From: Strigops habroptila
Lineage: Eukaryota; Chordata; Aves; Psittaciformes; Psittacidae
DNA length: 64,000 nt
Assembly: GCF_004027225.2 (NCBI RefSeq)
Contig: NC_044277.2
Span: 27,108,995 to 27,172,994 of the forward strand
Reading direction: 5' to 3'
Shown: positions 52,488 to 64,000 of the stretch, one piece after another
How the letters are laid out: each line of letters opens with the position of its first letter
How positions within the stretch are numbered: position 1 is the first letter of the stretch
The notes under the pieces: model-generated
Seen by the model: the letters and a program-made list of their open reading frames with translations, nothing else
Databases searched by the model: none
What the model was told of the DNA's origin: nothing
Translations under genes and position numbers: made by a program

Positions 52488-52633
52488 AAGAGGCAGAAAG
52501 CCTGTGCGGGATTCTTGCAATTTAGGAAAAGAGCTGAGTAGATACTTGGTTTACAGAACTCATCAGGTTTGGCTGGGCGATGCTGCCTGTTTTCACCATG
52601 AGGCATACCAGAAAATGTGGGAGCAAAGCCTCG

Positions 52634-52709
52634 TCTCGGCTAGCTCTGCTGGTAGAGCAGCCAAAGAGTTACACGCCCTTTGAGATACGGGTTAGAAAAA
52701 ACAAACCCG
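52634..52709 (+). other. Degenerate tRNA-like (Lys-type) relic
   Basis: GGCTAGCTCTGCTGGTAGAG at 52638-52657 closely matches the start of vertebrate tRNA-Lys, including the A box and D arm (GCTC at 52643-52646 pairs with GAGC at 52655-52658). Downstream, CAAAG (52662-52666) can pair with CTTTG (52678-52682), and CGGGTT (52688-52693) with AACCCG (52704-52709), in the positions of anticodon and T arms. No acceptor stem forms, the middle loop is 11 nt and the B box is degraded, so this is not a working tRNA. It could be a tRNA pseudogene or a SINE head. Confidence 0.35.
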
Positions 52710-53906
52710 ATGTTCCAAGTGACCTTCATTCAGGCTGTACCTGTGAGAGCGCACATGGCTGATGGTGTGCATGTGTTGCCTGTTAATGTTTTCTTTAAAG
52801 CCTTGTTGAGTAATAGTTAAAGCTGCCATTAAGGAGAGCTGTGCAAGTTCACTGCCATAATTAGAAGGCTAAATGCAAGCCTTTTTGAGTTATCTTCAAT
52901 GTTTGTTATTTAAGTAATGACTGGTTTTGCTAATTACAACTAAACCAGATTAATATTCCATTAGAGAAAAAGCCATACAGCTTAGCCAAGTGATAGAAAG
53001 CTTAGAAGGTGACCTGTGCTCTCAGTAATGTTGTCAAACTAGTTGTTTTTGTCCTGCTGTATTTGTCATTTGTCTTTGGACTGGTGTTTTAATCTAGACC
53101 CCTGTTCTGACTAACTTTTCACTCTTTATCACATATTGTCAATCCTTTCCTGGTTAACACTGGTGTGTTCATTTCTCACTAAGGCTGGAGTGTTTGCACA
53201 AGAGATGATTTTGTTTAATAAATGTATCCAAAGTAAATTCAATTTAGTGAAAAGACTGATAAAGCAAGGAATGCATAGGTTAACTGATAACTTAGCCTAA
53301 TGCAACTCTATTGAAATTTGCAGCTGAATTGGACAACAAGGATGAGACTGTTGGAAAAACTCTATTAGGTTATTCTAGAAAGGACTCTCTGGGCTCAGTA
53401 TTTTGAAAATACACTTTCAGTATTTTTTGCTCATTGAAGTGTTTTGAGAACAGGCTTCTTGGAGGTTATCTATTGGAAGTCCTCTGTGATACTGAAGATC
53501 ACCAAACTCCAAGCTAAAAATGCGAAGTTTTCTTCTGAAATGACAAAGAAAACATGTTGGATGTGGCTGGATGATCTGATTTCCCTTTTGCTGAGCACTA
53601 GAAAATCCATATCCCAGCATGTGGTTTCCTGCTCCCTTTGGCATGGAAAGCCATGCTTGAACCCTGCAGTACCAGCCTCTAGGCACTACAGAACTCCATC
53701 TTAAGACTGTACTTTTGGTGATAGCTCTATTTAAACAGGATGGAGCCCTTTACATTGTGATGAATCAGAACAGCAGATTTTCATCAGTGAAAAATGGCCT
53801 GTTTTACAAAGCCACAGATGCTTGTTAGAGAACTCACTGTGATGTTATGATCTTTTTCCAAGTTTCCTTCTATGCTCTAAAAGACCCACATAAAACCGAA
53901 AAGAAC

Positions 53907-53990
53907 CTTTTTTTTCGTGTGTAGTTGTTTGTTGGGTTTTTTTGGTGGGTTGTGGTTGTTTGATTTTTTTTGGGGGGAGGGGGTTCGGTA
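53907..53990 (+). repeat. T/G-rich low-complexity tract
   Basis: Eighty-odd bases almost only T and G, with GGGGGGAGGGGG near its end. A short CA-rich stretch follows at 54067-54084. Confidence 0.85.
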
Positions 53991-54354
53991 ACCTCCTTTT
54001 TGTGTTTGCTCTTAACCCTGCACTTCAAATGTGGTTTATGGGGATTTACATCCTTCTCCCTCCCCTCCACACACACAAACACACCTGCCCCTGGTATTTC
54101 AAGGTACTAATTTCTAACCTCTATAGCCCTTTATAGACAAATGAAAGAAAGGCCACTACAAGCTCAGCCGGACACCAAGGCAGGTCCAGAGTCCATCTTA
54201 TCCTGCTACCTTCTAGCAAATATAGCACATTAAAAGTCCAGTTGCATTTAAGGCACTTACAGCTTGCAAAAAAACTACAATAGTAAATTTTATGAATACA
54301 AGTTAAAATTAATATCAATGTTGGCCAGATGCTGAGTCCTCTAAGGATGGGGGT

Positions 54355-54402
54355 GATCCTGAAGGAGTGTGACCCTGAAGGAGTGTGACCCTGAAAGAGG
54401 AT
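54355..54402 (+). repeat. Short tandem repeat, 16 bp x 3
   Basis: GATCCTGAAGGAGTGT, GACCCTGAAGGAGTGT and GACCCTGAAAGAGGAT lie in direct series with one change in the second unit and a diverged third. Confidence 0.9.
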
Positions 54403-57400
54403 CATCTTGGAGTTCCCTTCCCTAACCAAGGGCTTGGGAGTTGCAGATGGGCTTCAGGAGAAGGAATGCAGACTGAGCTTTGAAGAAGAGAGAAAAAAAT
54501 GGTGGGACACAGCCATGTCATCCTGTATTGCATATCATTCATTAGCACAGCTATTTGAACAGTAATGGGATCCTTGCTTAGCACTGGTTTTGATGAAAAT
54601 CCGATACGACATAAAGCTATCAAAGTCAAGCTTCTTTAAAGATCACAGTTCACTGAGCAACTTAAAAGCTTCAGTAAAACAAAGCACATGCAACCCTCTG
54701 TTCTGGTGTTGTGCACAAGATGATAAACTTCAAATAGTATCTGCAGAAATAATAGCTTACTATAACAACTATTCACATCTACTCATGGGACAATACTGTA
54801 GCTAAGGTAAAATGCTAAATGTTTTATTTGTGGAGAGGAAACTTGACAATTAGCTTTGTCAAGTCAGCTGGTTCAGAGCTTTATTAAAGTGTGTGTCTGA
54901 TGAAAGGTTCGGCTCCCACACATAAATGTTGAGGACGTATATATGTTTGTCACGACGGAAAGCTGGATGCCTGAGTCTGGGAAGCATGTGAGTCCTGCCA
55001 TGGCATTGCTTTTGCTTAGATGGGTGAAAAACTGCAAGCTAAAAATACACAATCTCCAGAACATCTAGAACGCAGAGCAGATGTTTGAATTCAGAGCACA
55101 ATATGGTACACGCAGACTGTAATTAATTGGCAAATACTTAAAGGCCCAAAAACCTCCTAGAAATGTGTGGTTTGTTGATTCACATTTAAACTGTTAGATC
55201 AAATCTAATGTAAGTTAATAGATATGATAAACAGTGTTGTCTGTTTATGACATTTGAGAAGTCACCTGAGCAACTGGGACGTATTCATCACCATTATCTG
55301 TTGCCGTCACTCACAGCTGCATGGATTTTATCAAGGTCAGTCTGACATAATTCACAACCTGGATTTTGAAAGGGCAAATGGCCAAAATGATGTGTTTGGT
55401 GCTTTGTCACTTTCAAACCTGTTGAGAATTCCTACCTACAGAAATGGGTGAATAATTACATGAGAATGGTTGAGCAGAAGTGGGTACAAAAGTGAACTAC
55501 ATGCGCAAGTATCTGGCTAGGACAGCACTGAATAATATTCTGTCAGGTTTAGGAGGAGGATACATCAGTTTGAGGATCTCTAGAGGAGGTAAATAGGCAT
55601 CACAATACAGATGAGCTTGTGCTTTTGCTGGTTGGGAAGCTGCACAGGAATGACATCCTGGTTCAAACAAGGGGCTCCTTGGTTAGCAACACACATGGAG
55701 TTAGATCTTGTAGGCATTGCCTTGTTCTGCTGATTTCCTCTATGACCATACAACCTATTGACCTTTGTGTTCCAACTGAGAAATAAAACCTACTTTTTGC
55801 ATACTTGTGAGCCTAGTAGCAAATGGAAAAAAATGAGTAAACCTGCCCTTTTTGTGAATAATATCTGGAAAAATTCAAATTTGATGTTCCAGGAAAGCAA
55901 GAAAGCTGCATGTATTTTGCTCCATCAATGAGGGTTTAGTTTTATTTCTCTTGAAAACAAGTATATCCACACTTAATGTAAGTGCGTATAGATAGGATCC
56001 ACCATGTTTATTTAAAAGTCATTCAGAACTGCAAAGTCTAATTTATCTTTCTTATATACAATTGGAATCCAAAGAGTCTCAGATCCTGTTATTCTATAAC
56101 TAATTTACTTTTGTCCTACTCTATTATGGTTTTGTGCAGTTTTGGGTAAAAGCTTTACATTGATTTATTTGCCACTGCTGTGGTAAGTGTGATCTTTTCA
56201 TTTGCTATGTGCAAACATCAAGGTATGTGCCATTATGGTTGGAAGGGAGTAACTGGTATCTGAGTGGTTGGCAACATTAGGTATAAGACAAAGAAATAAA
56301 AAGTCTTTTATTGATCTGCACAATTCTTTTCTAGCAGTTTTGTTGCATTATTACTTGTGTTCAATTTGAGTCGTCAGTCATGCTGTTGTCTTTTGACTAC
56401 ATATGTTCGGTATGTACAGTGATGTCCTTATAGTTTTGCCATCAGATTAACAAATGTTTTAACTTCCAGAACAGCTGATTATCTTCTAGTACCATATCAT
56501 CAGTTGCAATAATACTGTTGCACCTTCCAGAAAATATATCTAAATACTCTCTTGTTGGAGGAAAGAACCAGTATATAACAGAAAAATCAACAAATTACTA
56601 GCAGACTACTTTTTCTAGTAATCACCCTGAAAGTCTGAGAAGAAAAGATTAGATCAAAAGGGCTGGGACACCGAACTACCCTTTACCCCTTTCTCTAGGG
56701 TGAGCTAATCTCTGCAGGTCAAGGTTCAGTGTAGTGATGCGGCAGGAAGGAGTTGGTGCTGGAGTGATAAGGCAGTCAAACTGAAAGGTCTGAACATGCT
56801 AAGAAATGTGAAGGAAATGTAAGCTACTGGAATAAAAAAAATAAAGAAAGAAATTATACTCATTCTCTTCAACATAAACAGCACAAAGCTGCATTAAAGA
56901 GCCTTTCCTGCACTTCTCACTCAGCCGGATTTGCTTCAGTGTTACATTTTTACGAATATACCAAGGATAACTAGCCATTTATAATGAATTTGCTACCCAA
57001 CAAAAACCTCAGTTTCTGTTGAAATCATTGAACAAATTATATTTTTCAACAGAGGGAAGACCATACTAATAATAGAGAAAAACCCCTTAAATTTCAATGT
57101 ATATTAACAGATATTATTAATTTAATTTTGATAGAGATAAGCATAATAGAAACAAAAACCTTAGATGTGGCATTTTAAGTGCAGGCCACCAAGCCAGAGA
57201 AAGTCTGTAATTTGCATTTGTTTCAAAGAAGATTGCTAGCCCCTGCAATTCTGGGTATCATCAGTTATATTAAACTATAATACATGACAGACTAGAAAAT
57301 TAAGAACATGATTTTAAATTTAAACTTAAATGTGTATTCAGCTACATTACAGTAAAATAGAAGGATATTATATATTGTATATATTATTCTACAGTAAAAT

Positions 57401-59585
57401 AAAGTAATAATTTATATCTCATACAAATACATCCAGGTTGAACATGAGCTTTCGTTTAGAAAGGAATGGCTGCTGTATTGTGGCATGTGTTTAAAGAAGG
57501 CCTCCAATTCAGGTATGCACTGATTTTATCTGACCAACACCCTCGCCTGCTGCCTGCCTGCCATCCTCAGCTTCCTCAAGCTCTTAAAGGTACCGGAGCA
57601 ATTCTGGAACTATGCCAAAACTGAAGCTGGGGATGCCATGGGATGAAATGTTCAATCAAATGCACAATCCCTGGGAGAAGACCCAGAGACTTTATAAACA
57701 GGAATGAAGTGAAATTGTGCCTTTTCTTACTGCCTCCTGAATTCCTTTGAAAAGGAATCTGAGAAGATTTCAGAAAAATAATGTAACATTTTCATGTGAC
57801 ATATGAGGAAAGAAATCCAGAGTAAAAAAGTCAATCTCAGTGTAAGCATCATAGAGATAACACTTGAACTTTTTTTTTTTTTAATAAGATAAACAGAAAT
57901 AAGATATAGACAAAAAATGTGATAAAGATTGGAGCCCTTTCGAAGCGGGGCAGAGGTGGTGGAAGCTTTTATGGAGTAGAAAGAAAAAATGTATCATGGA
58001 GGATGAAGGAAAACTTGATGCCATAAAACATGCTTGTCACTCTGGTTATCATATTGCTATGAATGGAGCTGAGTCCTGACTTTGGTGCAGAAGTATCTTT
58101 AGAATTTTTGGTCAAAGTAATTTCAGTGGGCTATAAGAGATATAGCTTTTCTGGTTTTGCAAAGGAGCTCAGAAACTCCTCAAAACACAGTGGTGAGAGA
58201 AGTACTCACCAATCACACCCAACCACTTCTAAATATAAAATGTAGTTACGCTTTCATTTCACACATGTCGAAAGAGCAATGCTCAATTTTCCACACAAGC
58301 AAGTAGCCTGAAGTTAATTAATGCTTCTTCAAGAGTTCTCCATAGGCAAAGGCTGCCCTCCCCAGCATGACTTTACTCAAGTAACATTATCATATAAGTG
58401 CCATTTGCCAGGGACCTAATACCTTTCTAACACATATTTTCAGTTATGCTGAGACCAGGACTAGCTGCATTGTCAGGTCAGAACAGAAGCCCCTTCAAAC
58501 AGTACCAAGGTTTAACTGACAGCAGAAACATCCTTGGATTTTGGATTAGCAATCACATGAGCAATAGAACAGGAATTTGCAAGAGGGGGCTTTTTCTTTT
58601 TTTTTGAGGATTACATTAGATTAGTATAAAGCAGATGGCAGGGTAGATATGGGCTGGTAGCAGACAGCAGTAAAGTTAGTTCAATGGACCTGTTATTTTT
58701 AGGAGACGAAGGATAGCTTTGGCTGACAGAGAAGAAGCAATGATCAGATCTCAGCTGTGATGAGCGGGTAATGTGGGATGAGGTAAATGGGTAGAGGCAA
58801 GCACAGACAGAACAAGAACAAGCATAGGAATGAAAGCCAAGTTGTCATGTTCACTATGACACAGTACACTGGCATATGTTCTGTGATTTCCACTCACCAT
58901 GCTGAACTGCTGTAGAAGCCTTGGAGCTCTCTTGAACTCTCTTTTCTAGAACAGGACTTCAGGAAGTTGGATGAATTAAGGCTTTTCTTACCACAGTAAA
59001 GCAAGCCATGACATTTTTATGTTAGACTTTATAGACATAAAGCTGGCAGTGTGGATGAACATCTGTAAAAGATTCAGGAAAATCTTTGTCACAATTTGCA
59101 AAGTGTTTTAATTCTTTGTGTTTTACTTGCAATAGGAGTACTAAGTTAAGCTCTTCCAGAAAGTATATTTGGTTCTTTTTTTTTTTTTTCTTAACAGATA
59201 ATCAGTTAATAATTTAAAAAGGCAAAGAACTTCAGATATCATGGAATTAATACTTAGTTGTTACTCTCCCATTTTTGTCGGTCTTGAAAACCTTTCTTCA
59301 TACCGAAGAACAAATTTTGTTCATTACCTTTATTGCACTGTATGAGGTTTTCATCCCTATCTTTCTTCTTTATAGAGTTCTACATTTCCACTGCTATGTG
59401 CTAGTATTTTAAATTACTCTGTTGATCTGTACCTCACTCCTTTAAAAATGGGAATACAGAGGTAGTAGAAGTGGTAGAAATTGAAGTGAAATGAACAATC
59501 TCCAGCACAGGAGTGGTGGTATAGGCATTCATACATCATTACTCATTACAGCCCTGGAGGGAAAGCTCTCTGTATAAAGCTCTGT

Positions 59586-59652
59586 GGTTGGAACTAGATG
59601 ATCTTTAAGGTCCCTTCCAACCCAAACCATTCTATAATTCTATATTTCTATC
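59586..59652 (+). mobile_element. CR1 LINE 3' terminal remnant, sense
   Basis: Only the last 67 bp survive: GGTTGGAACTAGATGATCTT, CCCTTCCAACCCAAACCATT and degraded tail repeats (TCTATAATTCTATATTTC). Confidence 0.9.
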
Positions 59653-62600
59653 ATTATTAATGAATTGTATCTCAAAGAGAAACAGAGTGATGATCAGAAT
59701 TCTAAGTAGCTTTGTGAAACTTTTAGATTCACAAACTCTCCAAAGTAAACTGAGGTTTTCTAAAATGCCAATCAGTTACCTGTCATTTCTGTTTAATTTC
59801 CCAAACACTATGGCAGGGACAAGCATGTGCGAAGTATGTTTTTAAATATTGAGAATGGCAGAGGCAGCAAACAAGTGTTTTGACTGCCCCTCAAAAGAAT
59901 TTGAATGGTGGAACTGAGCTTCTGAATAGTGCAGCAGAACAATCACTATGGGCTGCCAAACATTCTACAGATCATTGTCAAATTCAGTTCTACAACTGCC
60001 TACAAATTTGTACTGAATTACTACAAAACAGGACATCAGTTTGGTAATAGATGAATTCAGTGCCAAGACTAGGAAGGGCAATAGTAAAGGGAGATATAAC
60101 AAAGAAGCACAACTGTGGCACCCAGAATCAAAACAGTGGAAGAACTGTCTCACATTCCCAAGGAAAGGCATCTTATAGAGTAGCTACAACAGTACTCCCT
60201 TCCCCAGCGATCTGCTCCATCCCTTTCTTTCAGGTTTTTCTCCCTTCTGCACGGGTGGTTCAGCTGCCCTTGTAAAATAATTTGGCCAGCAAAATTTATA
60301 GTTTTGCTTCCTTAGGTAACCTGAAATTTGTGCCAGTGTACCATTATGAGCCCATCTGCAAATGGCAGTGGTAAAGGAGCAGAAACTTATCTGACCTAGG
60401 AAAAGGAATTACCGTGAAGGGTTCAGGACTGAGGCCAAACCACCCCAAAGAAATCCAGTCCCTCTCCTGGAAGTTTTCAAGATGTTTTGAGCAGGGAAAC
60501 AATGACATGGAGAAAAAACACATGGCAAAAGGCATCTTGCTTCACAAAGAATTGAAAGATGCAAAATTAAAACCAGGGAAAGAACAAAGGTCAACTCCCA
60601 TTAATAATTTGTGACTGATTAAACCACTGATTAAATTCTAGATAGTATAAATATGTATTTCTGCCATCTTAAAAATAGTCCTAGTAAATGAATCTTTTCT
60701 GCTTTGAATTTTTCAGTGTCTGAACTGTCCATAATGCTCCATGAATGCCTGAACTACACAGCTGATTTCCAGTTGTTAACTATTCTTTGCCAGATTATAA
60801 AAGAAACAACAAAAGAAAAGAAACCCCCCACCATTAAGTGCAATGCCCAAGGACTTTTTATATGTCATTTGGAGGAGAACAGGCTTCTCCCTCCGCCAGC
60901 TCATGACCTTGCCAGCAGATGCTCATGTAGGAAAGTTACAGGGAAACAGGCAATAGCAGCAAGCTGGACAGTTCTCTCAGACTCAGTAGAGACTGAGTGC
61001 CATGTTATGCCTCACTCTCTACCACCCCATAGAGCTCTACTCCTGAGAGCCAGCCTTAGAAATGTGTTTTGGAAGACTGCTGGTGTGGTTTGCGTCCTTT
61101 AAGAACTATGAATACTCATGTGTCAATTCAGTTACAATGATAGTCCACTCTTAAGCCAAACCTTCAGAATAACACATGGCAGAGACATGTCCTAATGGTG
61201 ATCTGCTAGGAAGGAAACACCTATGCAAGCGACATAGTTCTTATTTGAAATCTAAGTGACTTTGATATTGCCTTGAGAAGATTTTCCCTAATTTATGTGG
61301 GATCTCAAATCACAGATACCAAGTAAATGGTAAAACAGTCCTTTCTGGAGGCAGCATTTATACTTTCTGGTGGCTCAGACAGTTATTGCACATCTTGTTC
61401 CTTTGATTCCTTTTAGAAAAGACTAAAACACTGCAAATGCTTTCTTTTACAGAAGAATCTGTTGTATAAATGTAGTAAAAATGTAGTGATATCCCATCTA
61501 AGCAGTTAATAGGTTTGGGAATCACAAGACACAGTGAAAGATGGGGGTTGAATAAAAGAAGTGAGAAAAGAATGAAATAATAAAATTGGAAGGTTTTTCT
61601 TAGTAAGTAGCTGCCTTGGCTTTCTAGCAAAGCTATTATTTCTGTGTCTCTGCAGGCTGAGGTGGCATACACCGTGAATCTTTTATGTCATCCTGACTAG
61701 ACTTTGGAGACCCTGCACCAATTCATGCCTACAAAATTTTATGAGAGGCTAGATCTACTTTTGTTTCCTTCAGATTAAATGTAGACAGACTAATGTGTCT
61801 GTGAGAGCCATAGAGGTCATGTAGCAAGTATGAAACATGACACATTTAATAGTTTGGATTTTTTTACCAAAATGTGTATCTTGACAGAGTGTGCATAAAT
61901 GGCACATAGATTTCACAGTTATTGGAAACTCAAATGTAGAAATCAATGGAAACTTCAAAGAGAATGCTCCCACCAAAAGCTTACTTTGTCAATGAATTAA
62001 ACCTAAATGGGTCTGTGCAATTTTAAAATTCAAGTTGCAGATGAATCCTTCCTAAGGGTAAAGCAGCATGAACAGAGCAGCTGGAGGTTTCCTTGAGAGA
62101 GTGCATTAGCTATTCTGGAAGAAAAATAAAATATTCTTTCCTTGACAGCATCAACCTCTGTCCCATGTCTTGCAGCACACAGTGCTATGGAGGTCTACAT
62201 CTCAAGCTGTGGGGCACCTACCGAAATGGAGTGTGTGCAGTCAAGATCAATGAAATACACTGAAGGAGGATGAGTTATTGACCCTGCTGTACTGCAGAGC
62301 AACATGGAGGTAAAGCGTACACTCAGTGCTGGACTTCAGTGTGAACACCTGATAACTGCTTCACACTCCAAAACAAATGGTAACTCTTTCTGTCCTCACT
62401 TTTACTGCTAGAGAAATCGAGGCTCTTGATATTCAACGAAGAGCAGAGTGCACTATGGCCATGTGAACCATTGTCTCCTCATACTGCTCAGTTTTATTGC
62501 TGGACAAGTCGCTAAGACCAGGATGTCTTCTCTGTCTTATTCAGCTATACCATGACTATTATTTATGCTAAGACTCTTTCTGTCCTTCTTTAGAAAATAA

Positions 62601-64000
62601 GAATAGAAGGATTTATGAGATCGTGATGCAGCCCAAGAAAAGCTTTGACAGGACCTGCTGTGCAAATGAATTTGAATGGAATGGAGTGAACTCCAGTCCA
62701 CTGGCTTCTTTCTGGATTTCCAAGAATAGAAAATCTCAGACTACAGTCATGCCTTTCTTATATGTAGAAAATTTTTCTGTGACAGTGAATTGTACCAGAC
62801 CTTTACACACAGATGGTGTGGACAGTGTTGGGTGGAAATTCTGTGCCTGGAAGAAAAAGTTGGGTTCTTTTCTTAGCGTAACCTAAAGTCTTTGGATCTT
62901 GTTCGAAAGAGTTGGGGAGATTAACTAGAGGAAAAATTCAGGCAACAGCACTAATAGTCTTAACAATGCAAGGTTAATAGAGCTGAGTAGCATTATAGCT
63001 CTACCTGTAATATACCTGTGCATCTAGTTCTCTTCAGGCAATTACCGCATGATGGTTCATGCTCTTCTAGAAATACGTACAGCTGACAGTTTACAGAAGT
63101 TACCAGTAGAACAGAAGAATGATTTGACAGATTAAAAGGCATTATATAATGTAAATATTATTTTTTAAAAGAATAAACAAAAGAAAGAGAATTATGTGGT
63201 ATTTGAGTTCAAGATGAAGAACAGAAAGATGTTATTAGCACTTTGACGCAAAATTATCGAGGAGAGAGGTGAAAATGAAGAATGAAAGATAAGAGTCATA
63301 GGTCTTGTTTATACTAAAATCCCTTGTATATTTTCCATAAACAAATGGTGTACAGGTGGAAGATTTATAAAGCAGATATAATAATATAGTAATTTTAATA
63401 AATTATGTTAATCAGGTCATTTTAAAAGTACTGAATAGCTCATTTAAGAATATAAAAAACTCATGGGTGAATACATAGGCATGCAACTTTATTTGCCCAG
63501 GTGAAGAGTGAATTGCCTTGCCTATGAAGAAAATACTACTGCTGAGGTGAAAATAAATTATGAAATTCAGAAATTCAGAATGAAGCAAAAGCTGATAGAG
63601 GATTGAGTGGAAATCATTTTTCTGTATCCTTTATCTGAATTTAAAGCAATATTCTTTTTTAAATGGTAGAACCAGCTGTAGTTTGTAACATGTTACATCA
63701 AGCCAGAAGAATCATGGCCTAGGTGTTATTTAGATTAAAATTGTTTATTAGAATTTGTTCGTCCCATAGCAAATGGTGGGCTAATTCTTTTATCCTCTAA
63801 ATTCAGTACAAAGGCTAACCTGGAGCAATGTCCTATTCCTCATGTTTTTGTTCTGCATTTCATTCTGTTATGTAGTCTATCAACAGTCTTCGACAGTTCT
63901 TATCTGGGCATAAATACAGTCCCAAGGAAACAGATGTCTCTTCCACTTCTGTGGTGGAAGTAAAGGTGACTATGTAACTCTTTTTAGTTTGTTTGGGTTA

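Larger units (their letters stand above)
52710..64000. other. Intergenic DNA to the window end, no gene seen
   Basis: Contains the T/G tract, the 16-bp triple repeat and a 67-bp CR1 remnant. The 132-codon open frame at 60704-61102 (plus) has no recognisable domain and mixed composition; I treat it as chance. No exon of a neighbouring gene is recognised up to the end. Confidence 0.5.

Noticed and set aside
60704..61102. 132-codon frame, plus strand
   Set aside because: No recognisable motif, and I could not place it as an exon of a known neighbouring gene.

Overview
The window looks like a stretch of bird nuclear genome. Three things point there: several CR1 retrotransposon copies with the avian 3' end and its ATTCTATG-type tail repeats, an LTR with the layout of avian ERVL LTRs, and a spliced vertebrate gene with small exons and kilobase introns. 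Base composition is AT-rich. I see no bacterial-type operons, CRISPR array or phage module.

One protein-coding gene can be reconstructed completely. It is ATP6V0D2, the V-type proton ATPase V0 subunit d isoform 2, on the minus strand. Eight coding exons run from the ATG at 24111 to the stop at 4729. They join in frame without a stop, giving 351 codons plus the stop. All junctions are GT-AG except the donor of intron 4, which is a strong-context GC donor. A likely poly(A) signal lies at 4553-4548 on the minus strand. Several residues favour isoform d2, although parts of the protein still resemble d1.

Layout: 1-4500 is downstream intergenic DNA. 4548-24111 is ATP6V0D2, with an ERVL-type LTR in intron 3 (about 13482-14234) and an antisense CR1 in intron 1 (18396-19408). 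That CR1 is interrupted by a roughly 98-bp block whose inverted copy lies 1.6 kb away at 20721-20817. About 24.2-64 kb is upstream intergenic DNA with no exon I can recognise. It holds sense CR1 fragments at 29545-29986, 39456-39594, 41515-41679 and 59586-59652, a second LTR-like segment near 41737-42095, a tRNA-like relic near 52634-52709, short tandem repeats, and low-complexity tracts.

The gene product belongs to the central stalk of the V-ATPase and couples ATP hydrolysis in V1 to proton transport through the V0 c-ring. In mammals d2 is enriched in osteoclasts, kidney and some macrophage/dendritic cells; use of this copy in avian osteoclasts is inference. I found no convincing new biological system. 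The best leads are the CR1-interrupting inverted repeat, the GC-AG intron, two coding-like blocks in intron 1, the tRNA-like relic and a possible noncoding terminal exon at 43808.
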